Source of the DNA: Trileptium ribeirensis
Lineage: Eukaryota; Nematoda; Enoplea; Enoplida; Thoracostomopsidae
Assembly (NCBI GenBank): GCA_030248225.1
Contig: JASANE010030053.1
Coordinates: forward strand, 1 to 64,000
Direction: 5' to 3'
Length of the DNA: 64,000 bases
Made by a program: the position numbers and the translations under genes. Positions 10,436 through 22,335 of this stretch are shown in pieces. Numbering within the stretch: position 1 is the first letter of the stretch; the number at the start of each line of letters is the position of its first letter. Below the pieces are notes generated by a model that was not told where the DNA came from, searched no databases, and worked only from the letters and a program-made list of their open reading frames with translations.

Positions 10436-13400
10436 TTATTCACAGCAGAATTACAAGAACCAACTAAAATTGGTACATTTTGTAGGAGCACCAAGATTAT
10501 TACTACCACAGTTCCGTTTCGGCTGCTTATATGTCAGAAACTTTTTTTAGATTGTTTACAACTAAATCAAGCATGGGCGAACTTCCAAGTTCCAAGGGAT
10601 AACCGGTGCCACGGGGGAAGGCGAGGCTAGGGGATCAGGCTATCGGAAGGGGTCCATGAAGGTCGTCAGGGGGATAAATTTCTGAATTTTTTTGGAACTC
10701 AAATTTTCAAAATTTTTGGCACTCATTTTACCAATCTTCAGATAAAATTTTTACCACTTTAAGTTATATATATTCAAATTCATACATTGTATATATTGCG
10801 TTCCACACAACAATATAGAGTCCTAAAATCCAAGAAACTACTGTTATATTTTTTATACAAACCAACCTCAATATTCACAAAAAAGAGAATAACGCTGCAC
10901 CAAACTCCAGATAAAATTGTTTTACTATTCACACATTACCAATGTATAACCTGCAGCAGTCAAAATGTTTATGTAAACCATACCAAACAAATAATGTATG
11001 ACACAGTACACATATATGTAAGAGATGTGAAACTCATAATATTGTTTTTAATAGGGTACGGGTTTATACACTCAAATATTTTCCTTGAGATTCAAGAGAT
11101 GTCTTTATTTTTTTTGTGGATTTTTATTTATTTATTTTTATTTTTATTATTTATTTTCTATTATTTTTTGTATTTTTACTTTTTTGTTTATATTTATTTC
11201 GGGATATTATTTTAAAATTCAAAGAACTATTCTTTGAAATTTCAAAGACAATTCGCTATAAACAACTCTTCAAAAAATAATTCTTTGCAATTTGATGGAG
11301 TAGTTCATCAATTTTAAAAGAATATCTTGTGGTGCAAAAACCAAAGAAACTTCTCTTAAATTTCATGAAAATGTATTTCGAGCGGACATAATGCATCATT
11401 TACCTTAAAATGTGTGCTACAAGGCCAGATTTTGTCACAGTCTGTCGAGGCTCTAAATTCAAGCTTGGCTAGTTGCGATTAACCAGTGTGACATTTTTTT
11501 AGGCCGAGGCAGATCCTAGAAATATATTAGATAACAGTAAAGCGAGGCTAATAAATTTTCACAAGGCCGGAATCGGCTCTAAAAGCCAGAAATATATGAC
11601 GACAATGGAAAATCGAGTTGGACAATGGAGTTATATTAAATGTAGTGCTAAAATAAGCCATTAGTTTTGAGAAAACTTTACTCTTGAAAACGTATATATA
11701 GTTTTATTTCAACTCTGTCTACTAAGGATTGTAGCTGCTTAATAGCGTGAAGCGCGGTGGAGCACAGGAGAAACGTTACCGGTGGAGCGATGCAAAATTT
11801 ACAACTCTTCCAAACCTGGCATCGGTCTACTTAATGTTATCCAAATTGGGACCTTAATGAGCTCTACCGCCGTAGTGTGACAAACCAGCTGAAAATAGTT
11901 CGTGACCAGCAGTGCATTTTTGCATCACCACACCTGTCAAAAAATATGAGATTAAGCCGACCACGTTAAAACATTATCAACTTAAACGTTGTTCGGTTTG
12001 TCAAGTTCTGTATGAAGTTTCACACCTTGTGCATGTTTCAAAGTCACGAAAAATACTCATTATCTGTTCTCGGATGGTTTTAAGCAAGATCTCCCAATTC
12101 GATAGGCCACCCGTTTCGAGATACCTGCTTACATCGTAATGGTCAAAGAATTCAATTATAAGAATGTGTATTCTGTATGTTGTATGTATGTATACTGTAT
12201 GTTGTATTTTCAGACTAGGCAATCTGTTATTTTTGGTTATGCGCATTTTGAATTCTATCTTATATATGTAAGCCATAGGTGCGTACAGTGCGGATATGAT
12301 ACCGCAATTTGGGATAAGGGTTGGGGTTTCTGACTAACGCTGTGCGTCTTTCAATGGCGCACAGAATATTTCGAAAAAGTTCATAAATATTACAAAAATT
12401 TGGGAAAATTATGAATTTCTAAAAATCTGGAAAAGTTACGCTCTCCTGACTTACCTCATCCCCACCTTAACCATCTACACAGTGTAGGTTAGAGATGAGA
12501 ACGAATATAACTTTTCAGGCTCGGCTCATGCTCAAATTTAATCCGGCTCGGCTCGAGTCGATTTAGTCGGGAGTCGCCTCGGATCGGCTCGTAACTTTCA
12601 ACTTTCGGCTAGTCTCGGCTCGTTACCAGTGTATTTTGGCTCGGCTGAGCTCGAAAAGCTCGTGGATTAAAGTTGGATTTGGTGGTCGTGGATGTACAAA
12701 TGGATGTAATCTAAAATATGTGACCACCGAGTTTGCTTTTCGAGGCTATTAAATATTGCAACAAATTACATAACACTTTGCAACCAGTAGAGGCTAAACC
12801 TATATATAGTTAAGATCACTAAAGGCCGACAGCGAATGTTGCGGTTGGACAGTAAAATTCAGATGTCAGATACCGCGAGCCTACTATATTGGGCTCACTG
12901 ACGATTACAACATTTTTCAGGTTTGCTGAGTTAGCGGTTGCGGTACGTCGCCGGCGATGTCGTAAACATGTGCTACCACATCCAGCTTTTGCACTACTGA
13001 CTTTAGACTCGACCCATATTCCCGGAATGAAAAAATCACATCGCACCCATGTTATTCAACAACCAAATGCTTCGCATATGTTGGGCGATGTTTCAAGATT
13101 TCGACGACAAACTCTGTGTTCCCGGGAGATTCCGATGATAGCAACTTTGTTAAATTGCAAAGCAATTGTAAACACATTATATACGTGACACTGTAATCGT
13201 CGTGGTTTGTAAGTATTATGTCGCAGGCGACTGTATGACAGATGGAGCCCTTGATCGCACCATACCGCACAAATACTTCAAAAATCGTGCAATATTATAA
13301 GTAAAAAGTATAAATGTGAAGCCATCAAAAATTAAAATGAAATAGAGTATCTATATCACAAGTTCCAATACAAACGTGCTCTCATGCGCTAAAGACGGAT

Positions 13401-14579
13401 CTACGCGTCATAAAGAATCACTAATTATGATATTCAACACCTTTACCGTTGGATTTAACTGATCTAATACCAGACATTAATTTGGCAACTAAGATTTTGA
13501 CTTTGTAATTGTTGGATTCAAAGATAATATTAGCCGCATGCTATGTTTCGCCATGCGCAAGTGTAGGTTTCACTTAGGAATAAAATTACGTATGGCGACA
13601 GCAACTACATTAGCCTACTAATGCTTCCTGTTACCAAACCGGCAACACCGAAACTTGCAGCATATTTCTATCTATGATGCGACGCGTTGCCATTTCTAAC
13701 TGCGCGTGCTATATTTTGCTGGCTTTGCAAAGTCCCTTAAGGCATCCGATTGAGTGGTCATTGTAACTTTTTTGTTGATGGGGAGTTTGAGGCTGTCAAT
13801 GCATGCAAACAATTTGCCATATAACTTAGAGGCTTCCAAACGAGAAAATTATAGAAAAAAATTTCGATTGCAATCCAAAAATAATTTTTTTGATAAATTT
13901 GTACAAATGGATATTTTTGCAGTGTCAACTAGCTGAGTCGAATGGTACAAAAATTTTCGTCGTATCTTCAAAATTCGCTAATTTAGAGCTGGGGTATTCT
14001 AAAAAATATTAGACAAACGTGCTCTTACGGTGTAACGAAAATCTAGGTGCCGTCAAGAAATTTATGACTAAAATGCAAACGCGCCGTAGCATGATGCGGC
14101 ACAGTATCAGTTTAACGCAAGATTCACCATGATTATTTTCCTGCTTCGGCATCCACCACATACTCTTCGGAAGGTGTAATGCACCAGCTCCCAAATTGCT
14201 TATGCTGGTATTACTGTTCCTCGATGATAATAGATACAGTCGCTACGCCATCTAGCAAATTGGTGCAACTTTCCTGGCAGTTTCTAAGAATTGGTACAGC
14301 TGGCATGACACATCTATCAACCTATGCACCCCTGAGTAGAACCCACAAATTGATGCAGTCGGCGTGATTATATCAACTATCGTGACATTGTCAAAGTGTA
14401 GATTGTATGCACACTGTAAAAAGACTGAGTTAAATTTGACTAAAGTGATTCAATCCTTTCCCGAGGCGAAACCTCAGTCAAATAGGCTCAGTTTGAGAAC
14501 ACCCCAAACTTATGCTAAATTAAAACGGACTCACACTCAGCCAAAATTTGCTCAAGTCGCTTGTGCCTTTGTGCCAAGC
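10436..14579. other. AT-rich intergenic DNA
   Basis: No supported gene. It contains a T/A homopolymer-rich tract at 11100-11215 that yields a meaningless Phe/Leu/Tyr-rich ORF, and the CTCGG-motif cluster at 12520-12665. The ORFs around 12819-13188 overlap on opposite strands and match nothing I know. Confidence 0.45.
12520..12665. repeat. Cluster of CTCGGCT motifs
   Basis: CTCGGCT(C) or a one-base variant recurs at least six times within ~145 bp, between unrelated AT-rich flanks. It may be a degenerate simple repeat or part of an old element. No coding sense. Confidence 0.6.
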
Positions 14580-15143
14580 TATGCTTTTTTCACAACCCAC
14601 CCCCCTTTTGAATTAAAAAATAGTGTCATTTTATTGTTTTCATGATGTAGCTTTTCAACTGCTTCATGGATTTTGACGAACTTTTTTTGTTTCATTTCTT
14701 TAAGACGTGCCGAAAGTAACGACGAACTTTTGCAATGACGATGTACCACCTAATTGGGGGACCCCCCTTTAAACTATCTTATAATGTAATTGCCGTATGT
14801 CTGTCTGTGTGTCCCAAGTTTTGAGTTTGTCATATATTTTTGACCATGACTATTGAAACCGTTTATGGATTTTTATGGGGTGTTTGTTGGATAGGACATC
14901 GAATATGTGAATGCACTGACACAATTTTGGGCATCCCTAGGCTTTTTTCACAACCCACCCGACTTTGAATGAAAAAATACTGCCATTTTATTGGTTTTCA
15001 TGATATCACTTTTCAACTGCTTCAAGGATTTTGACAATCTTTTTTGTTTCATTTCTTTAAGGCGTAAAGCAAGTATCGACGAACTTTTGCAATTGGGATG
15101 TAGCCCCTAATTGGAGGACCTCCTTTTAAACCATCTTATGATA
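14580..15143. repeat. Pair of ~200-bp direct repeats
   Basis: 14585-14790 and 14944-15145 align throughout. Shared words include TTTTCACAACCCACC, TTTCAACTGCTTCA, TTTCATTTCTTTAAG and CGACGAACTTTTGCAAT, and both end in a TTTAAAC(T/C)ATCTTAT phrase. The second copy runs directly into the 39-bp minisatellite, so both may belong to one mobile unit. Confidence 0.75.
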
Positions 15144-16295
15144 TTGTTTTCGACATTTTGACACATCCGTGAGGGGGTAATGTTGTTTTATCATTTTAAC
15201 ACATCTGTAATGGGGTAATGTTTTTTCATCATTTTAACACATCCATAAGGGTACAATAGTGTTTTCAACATTTTGACATCCGTAAGTGGGTAATAGTGTT
15301 TTCAGTATTTTAACATACCCGTACGGTTGTAATGTTGTTTTCATCATTTTAACACATCCATAAGGGCATAATGCTGTTTTCGGCATTTTGACACATCCGT
15401 AAGGGTATGATACTGTTTTCGAGATTTTAACACATCTGTAATGGGGCAATGTAGTTTTCAATTTTAACACATCCATAAGAAGGGTATAATAGTGTTTTCG
15501 ACATTTTAACACATCCATAAGGGTATAATAGTGTTTTTGTCATTTTGACACATCCGTAAGGGTATGATAGTGTTTTCGACATTTTGACATATCCGTAAGG
15601 GTATGATACTGCTTTCGAAATTTTGACACATCCATAAGGGTATGATACTGTTTTCGAAATTTTGACACATCCATAAGGGTATGATAGTGTTTTCGCTATT
15701 TTAACACAACCATTAGGGGGTAATGTTGTTTTTATCATTTTAACACATCTGTAATGGGGTAATGTTGTTTTCATCATTTTAACGCATCCATAAGGGTATG
15801 ATAGTGTTTTCGACATTTTGACACATCCGTAAGTGGGTAATAGTGTTTTCAGTACTTTAACATACCCGTAAGGTTATAATGTTGTTTTCATCATTTTAAC
15901 ACGTCCATAAAGGGTAATGCTGTTTTCGGCATTTTGACACATCCGTAAGGGTATGATACTGTTTGCGATATTTTAACACATCTGTAATGGGGTAATGTTG
16001 TTTTCATCATTTTAGCACATCCATAAGGGTATAATAGTGTTTTCGACATTTAAACACATCCATAGGGATATAATAGTGTTTTTATCATTTTGACACATCC
16101 ATAAGGGTATGATACTGTTTTCGACATTTTGACATATCCGTAAGGGTATGATACTGTTCGACATTTTGACACATCCGTAAGGGTGTAATGGTGTTTTCGA
16201 CATTTTGACATATCCATAAGGGGATGACACTGTTTTCGACATTTTGGCACATCCGTAAGGGTGTAATAGTGTTTTCGCTACTTTAACACATACCA
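15144..16295. repeat. 39-bp minisatellite, roughly 29 copies
   Basis: A unit holding TTTTCGACATTTTGACACAT followed by CCGTAAGGGTATGATACTG repeats for ~1.15 kb, with variants (TTTTAACACAT, CCATAAGGG, AATGTTG). Because 39 is divisible by 3 and the unit lacks stops in one minus-strand frame, minus ORFs of up to ~130 residues appear, repeating a 13-residue word close to LSYPYGCVKMSKT. I regard these ORFs as by-products; a real Cys/Lys-rich repeat protein is not excluded. Confidence 0.9.
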
Positions 16296-16376
16296 AACGA
16301 GGGATGAAAAAACAGAGTAAGTTTGTATCTTTTACAAATGTCATAACTTAAAAAATACTGTTTTCCGGAAAAACGG

Positions 16377-16461
16377 GGGCCGCAGGCCCACTTTGCCATA
16401 CTACCGGCGCGAAGCGGGCCGAAGGCCCGCGGCGGCTGAAGGCCGGCTTTCGCGCTGGTAG
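16377..16461. other. GC-rich multi-hairpin (three-way junction)
   Basis: An outer stem CTACCGGCGCGAA (16401-16413) pairs with TTCGCGCTGGTAG (16449-16461) with one mismatch. It encloses two further hairpins: GCGGGCC-GAA-GGCCCGC (16414-16430) and CGGC-TGAAG-GCCG (16433-16445). A third hairpin, GGGCC-GCA-GGCCC, lies just outside at 16377-16389. Flanks are AT-rich. Hairpins near one end plus an internal minisatellite fit Helitron-like elements, but I could not define CTAG or TC termini. Confidence 0.75.
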
Positions 16462-16548
16462 TTATGTATTACGCGACATAAATGGCTGCCGCATTCCGAG
16501 CGAACGAATTTCAAAACTGTTTAAATTGATAACAAATTCTAATTTTAG

Positions 16549-16687
16549 AACAAACGTTTTGAACGGGCCTGGAGCTATACGTAGTCCTTTTGGTGAGTAC
16601 TGCAATTATTGCTTACCCCGACATAACAGCGGCTCTCCAAGCATCGTCTCGTCATGTGCCGGTGCAAAATTCGCAGAATTGACTGAT
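16549..16687 (+). CDS. Putative host exon, function unknown
   Basis: A 139-bp open stretch follows TTCTAATTTTAG (acceptor, AG at 16547-16548) and ends at GAT|GTAAGC (donor at 16688). It reads TNVLNGPGAIRSPFGEYCNY and then a Ser/Cys-rich part ending in AELTD. GC content rises sharply inside it. The GPGA...PFGEYCNY word resembles GPGA...PFGSYCNY in the minus-strand candidate at 3022-3232, so both may come from paralogous genes or from one exon family. I cannot name the protein. Confidence 0.4.
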
Positions 16688-17482
16688 GTAAGCGGCGTCA
16701 GCTGCTGCTCTGGTTGATTCCCGCTGAGGTTCTGAACCATTTTCGCTTTGAGCGCCAAACATTGACGACGAATAATTTTTTCCAAAATCCTGCCCTGATT
16801 TTTTCCAAGTCCAATCTAAAAATAGACTACTCTAATTGGACAATAATCGCCAAAACCTTAATTCCATAATTTATCCAGCTCGATAATCGAACAGAATAAT
16901 TTTAGGCAAAAATTTGACAAACTGTCAAAATTATTATACAGCTAAGATATAGCTTAAGAGAAGGATTTCGTTCAAAGCTTGTGAGATAAGTTTATCCTAA
17001 CGTCGGTGGACAACAGATGGTCCTCATGTTAAAAAACGTTCAATTTCATGTCAATTTTGTAAGAATTTGGGCAGGAAACAGTACTGGCGTAGGGCAAACA
17101 CAAAGCGAGGCTCACTCAGTTCGAGCCTGTTAATACAAGTTTAATAAAAATTCATTAATGCAATAATGAGTTACGCGTGCCAGCCGAAACAGTATTTTGC
17201 ACTATGTTTTACTGGAGTACCGATAACTGCGCCGTTTCAAAAATTTGACAACATAAATCCCCTTAATAAAAAATGTCGGAATGATCTAGGCGGTTGGCAG
17301 ACATGTTTAAGGGCCGACGCGACAGGCTAGCTGATCGGTCCAGCCTTGCCATGAAATAATACGGATGGAATAAATATTTTGGTTGGCATAAAATCACATC
17401 ACGAAACGCGAAGCTCAAAACGAAATATGGTAAACAAACACCGTATCGATCTATTGATGGATCGATCACCTGAGCGACATAC

Positions 17483-17632
17483 CCGATGCACAAGACACGC
17501 TTCCAGTTGGCCTCCCGTAATATCGGCGTGCATTGTGGCTGCGGCAGCCGCTTCGACTGACGTAGGCCGGTTCAGAAAGCCACGGTTCGCGCCGATCAGC
17601 ATAAGAGGCGCCGCGTACATACTGACTAAGAC
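17483..17632 (-). CDS. Putative host exon (150 bp, phase 0), function unknown
   Basis: On minus, ATACATTTCAG|GTC provides an acceptor and CATCGG|GTATGT a donor. The 150-bp interval is open and exactly divisible by three. It reads VLVSMYAAPLMLIGANRGFL, then a run of alanines after TSVE, then ADITGGQLEACLVHR. It is GC-rich relative to its flanks. The family is not recognised. An alternative start at the internal ATG (fifth codon) is possible if this is a first exon. Confidence 0.4.
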
Positions 17633-20187
17633 CTGAAATGTATTACGTATAATAATGAAACCGTCATTTCAACGACATTATAGCGGCGTCTAAGACATCA
17701 ATAGCTTAACAAGCTCGGTCACAAAAGTTTTGCTCAACGAATTCATATTTAAACGTACGTTCCCATCTAGATCTTACTAATAGCTTCCGGAGCAAATGTT
17801 AAGTGTAGAAAATTTACGGACTTGTACTAACTTGATGCTAAATATTTTCCCCGACGTATCATTGCGCGACTAGTAATTTCATATCGTGAATGCTATACGG
17901 GTATACCGACCTTAATCAGAACGAACAAAATCCTTCAATACCAGTGTAAGGAGCTCCCCGTCCACAACAATGCGAAAAGTTGGAAGTAACTTCGGGGTTC
18001 TCCATGTTCATTCTCAGGCAGAGATTTCGAAGGAGGGGAGGGAATAAATTTTGCTCAGAAATACTACATATTTCCATGTGGAAAATCTGTATTTTTCATA
18101 TTGCCACGCATGCATTTTCAAGCTATAAAACGACGTTTTAACAATAGAAACAGTGGTAATAAATTAATGTTAAAAACATTTTGTAACCAAAAAAACAAAA
18201 ATTTCTGACATAAAATTGTTTACGCATTTAGTGGAACGCGTGTGGGTTTTGGCCCAGTGGAGGGGACATGGCGGAAAATCTCAAGAACATGGGGAATTGG
18301 AAAGTGATTGGCCCCCCATTCTGGACATGTCTAAGGTGCCCGGCATAGATGATTCACAGCTAATGTGTCATTTGAACTTACAGCATACAGCAGCGATACC
18401 ATCTACTATAATAGTACGAATGCTTAGGTGAAAATAATGCGCGATTTGTCAACACAATAACATTGTGGTCTAACAACAAAGGTTTTATGCCTTGTTCTAC
18501 AAGTCGCATTTAGGTAGTATGCAGCCGTTATTCGTTATTTCAGTTTCCTTCAATTAATCGCATCACTATCTCAAGAGCCCAATGGCTAAATGTTTCAAAT
18601 AGTTGAATAAAACTTGGTTTAGCTAAGATCACTACGGGCTTTTCGGTTTTTTGTGCAAATCTTCCATTATCAGCTATGTCTTAGGGTCACAGCTTGGATA
18701 GTGCCAAAATTTAGATACATACATAGGATTTGTAAAAGGGAGAACGGACATTTTAAGCGACTAAGCATATTTATATCATCACTTGCAGCAGCCACCAGCT
18801 TTATCGTCACAGTTGTACCTCGTTATGGTTGCATTGTATTCCGATTATATTGCTAAATCGAATCGTAATCGAGCAAATGGGTTCCGACTCTGTGCAGCCT
18901 TGCTCTGGACCGTATCCGTACAATTTGAAGTCAACCGAAAGAACTCTAAAATGGTAAAAAATAATTTGTATCCGTAAAACGATACGAACGTTACATAATA
19001 TAAACCCAGATCAGGAGATCGATATAGCAATCTGCAATTTTGATCAAAATCAAAGTGTAACAATGTGCTCTGGATAAATTATCAGATTATGAGCAAAAAT
19101 CACAGAATCCGAGTTGAATCAGGCAAGGAGACCTATTTTATATGGGTGCCGAACTAAGGTTTATTGCTCAAAAGGCAACATCATGTAAAACCATTGCAAT
19201 AACACATTGACCGCCACTTCCAACACATTTTCAAATACGATGATAATTTTACCCAGGTTGGCTTATTTTGTCCAAAGGCATCAAATTAAGGAATTCCTAC
19301 CAATACAACAAAGTGCTTTTCTTAATAAAAAATGTCAAGAATCCGTAATTTTCAGTTACAATACTTACAAATCGCATCAAAACGCTGCTGCGTCCCGATC
19401 GCGCTATTAAAAGCAATTTTTTTACACTAATTTTACATAATTTTTTTGCTTAAGAATGGACTAAGTAAAAGTATACCGTCAAGTTTAGGTGTCAAATGGA
19501 ACAAAAGCTTTGATGAGACATTAAATCATGGAGTACACAATAAATTTCAGGAAAACACAAAGACGACGGAACTCATTTTAAGGTAGCAATAAGAAAAAAC
19601 TTCAGCTTCCCCAGCCCAGTCGAACAACCCACGGTTAGTTTTCCATCGATCAAAATGAAAAACTGTCAAAACTTAATCCATCACAATTTTCACAAAAATT
19701 AGAACCTTAGGGACTATTTCCAGGTTAAAAGCTTTTATATGACAGTGGATAGACCTATGCAAGAGCTTTCAACGTATTCAGCAATTCTAACCTGTGTATA
19801 TAATTAAACTAGTAAATCGCAATTAAGAGAGGGAAAACGGAGTGAGTAGGGCAATTATGTCGTTCCAAGTTCAGCCCCCACCCGCGAGCATTTTGATGTC
19901 CCAAGATAGCAATAATACTCCGCCAATATTTCAACAGCAACGGGATGGTTACTTTGATCATATACCAAAATTGTATAAAGACTCTTTAATTCTCCAAACA
20001 TTGACAAAAATAAGAAAAATCGTCGAAAACAGCTGCTCTAACAAAATGCATAACTGTAGCTCTCGCTGAAAACATTTTTAAATTTTTCGATCTGATGTCC
20101 CTGGTAAAAGTTATAACCTAAAATTTTGATTGACCGCAAATGGCACATTATTGCTCGTAACTCCGTGTAACAACGATATAAGCATAG
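17633..20187. other. AT-rich intergenic DNA
   Basis: Only short chance ORFs on both strands, none with recognisable motifs or paired splice signals. Confidence 0.45.
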
Positions 20188-20998
20188 CAGGGAATAACCG
20201 GAACCAGCAACCGGAACCGTCAATTTAAACTGGATCCGGAACCTGGTCTTCGAAATTTATATATAGTAAAACAGATGATGGAAGAAATGAAGTTATAGTG
20301 GATTTAAAATGCATTAAAAATAACTTTTGCATTAAACTTAATGTATTGCGATGGTATTATTGCCTTTCTGAAACTTTAAAGAGACTCAGGAAGCTAATAA
20401 TTTTGATTTATCGATCAAATATCGGTTTTTGGACATTCAGAGCATAAAAATGTCTTCAACTATAAACCATTGCGTATATTGCGTCAAATCGAATATGCTT
20501 ACAAAGCTTGGAGCGTAGAATACACACTTTCGCTCTGTCTTCAGTCGCCTCCATTTACTACACATACGTTTGTTGCATGTTCTTCTGCAGGAAACTTAAA
20601 ATTATTGGTTTATATGATTCTAAGAGGAAATGATAGAAGGTAATTTTCTGATCAGTGGTCAGAGACACTGTTTAGGCTAGAGCTGGACAAACAGTGCCCG
20701 TCAGTTAGATCATAATGATGATAACTTTCTAATCAGACTGCTATAAATGAGACACACTGTGATGCTGCTCGCACAGTTTCAATAAATACAGTTCATTGCC
20801 AAGAAAGCAGTTCTGCTAATAAAGTTTCTAGCTGCGTTGCAGGTAACGTTAGTTTACTTCAATTTAGACTGATTTATCAAGTTTACAAGCGCACTGGCGG
20901 GTGCTTGACGCAATTTATGTTAGCCAAGCATACCCTAAGTACTTCTGCGCAAGCCATACTCTGTTACCGAGTTGGACCGGTTTAATTCAAACGTATCC
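20188..20998 (+). repeat. Direct repeat A, ~0.81 kb, copy 1
   Basis: It starts at GCAGGGAATAACCGGAACC and matches 21207-22018 almost base for base. Both include a run of (C)CGGAAC words at the start, AATAAATACAGTTCATTGCC in the middle and GTTGGACCGGTTTAATTC at the end. A 208-bp unrelated spacer separates the copies. It has no convincing coding content; an ORF at 21332-21676 exists only in copy 2 because of point changes. Confidence 0.85.
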
Positions 20999-21206
20999 CA
21001 CAGACTTCTGGATGTGTAAAACAGCTGCTACAAGCATCAATCTGGCTTTGATTTAACAAACTCCTGCAGGTTATTATGAAAAATTCCTGCTCAAATTATG
21101 TGCCCTACTTACGTTTCACACGGCAAATTGGTTAGTTAATCTTTTCTTTTGCTTGGCATTATTGGAGCTTGATCATTGTATAATATATATTACATATTAT
21201 GTTTGG

Positions 21207-22018
21207 CAGGGAATAACCGGAACCGAAATTTACCGGAACCGGAACCGTCCATTTAAACCGGATCCGGAACTGGAACCTGGTCTTCGAAATTTATATATAG
21301 TAAAACAGATGATGGAAGAAATGAAGGTATAGTGGATTTAAAATGCATTAAAAATAACTTTTACATTAAACTTAATGTATTGCGATGGTATTATTGCCTT
21401 TCTGAAACTTTAAAGAGACTGAGGAAGCTAATAATGTTTAAATATCGATCAAATATCTCGGTTTTTGGACATTCAGAGCAAAAAAATGTCTTCCACTATA
21501 CACCATTGCGTATACTGCGTCAAATCGAATGTGCTTACAAAGCTTGGAGCGTAGAATACACACTTTCGTTCTGTCTCCAGTCGCCTCCCTTTACTGCACA
21601 TACGTTTGTTGCATGTTCTTCTGTAGGAAACTTAAAATTATTGGTTTATATGATTCTAAGAGAAAATAATAGATAGAAGGTAATTTTCTGATCACTGTTT
21701 AGGCTAGTGCCCGTAAGTTTTGGATAAACAGTGCCCGTAACTTAGATGATAATGATGATAACTTTCTAATCAGAATGCTATAAATGAGACACAGTGATGC
21801 TGCTCGCACAGTTTCAATAAATACAGTTCATTGCCAAGAAAGCAGTTTCTAGCTGCGTTACAGATAACGTTAGTTTACTTCACTTTAGACTGATTTACCA
21901 AGTTTACAAGCGCACGGGCGGGTGCTTGACGCAATTTAGGTTAGCCAAAGCATACCCTAAGTACTTCTGCGTAAGCCATACTCTGTTACCGAGTTGGACC
22001 GGTTTAATTCAAACGTAT
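21207..22018 (+). repeat. Direct repeat A, copy 2
   Basis: It matches 20188-20998. The match stops abruptly at AATTCAAACGTAT (about 22018), where the purine-rich GC-rich spacer begins; copy 1 instead continues into AT-rich DNA. This makes 22018 a clear junction. Confidence 0.85.
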
Positions 22019-22335
22019 GCAAAGACGGAGGAAAAAGGCAAGCAAACCGGGAAACAAACCCGCAGGAAGAAAAACCGCGAAGGCCCCCCGCACACGGCAA
22101 AGGAGAAACGCGGGAGGAGCGACAGAAAAAACAGGGAACAAGAGAAAAAAAAGGGAAAAAAACAAAAAAACCGGAACCGGCGGGGCCCGCCGGACCGCAC
22201 GAAACACGACGCGGAACGGAACGCCCCGGCAGGAGAAGCAAAAAAGGAAAAGAAGAAAAAACCGGAACCGCCGGAGGCCGCCGGACCGCACCGGACACGA
22301 CGCCGGAACCGGAACACCCCTCCCCCCCGCGGCTC
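22019..22335 (+). other. Purine-rich, GC-rich spacer of unknown origin
   Basis: The plus strand is almost devoid of T and dominated by G/A/C runs, with an internal imperfect duplication (AAAAACCGGAACCG at about 22164 and again at about 22258). It stays open in all three plus frames and in minus frames, which is why an ORF appears to run from 21994 into the pol tail. Composition differs from both neighbours and copy 2 of the element lacks it. I treat the fused N-terminal ~115 residues (Lys/Arg/Pro/Glu) as non-genuine. Confidence 0.7.

Noticed and set aside
10787..11215. 142-aa ORF rich in Phe, Leu and Tyr
   Set aside because: Most of its second half is a T/A low-complexity tract; no motif.
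15234..16344. Minus-strand ORFs of 94-130 aa with repeating YGCVKMSKT words
   Set aside because: They fall entirely in the 39-bp minisatellite, whose length divisible by three keeps a frame open by chance. Kept as a finding, not annotated as genes.
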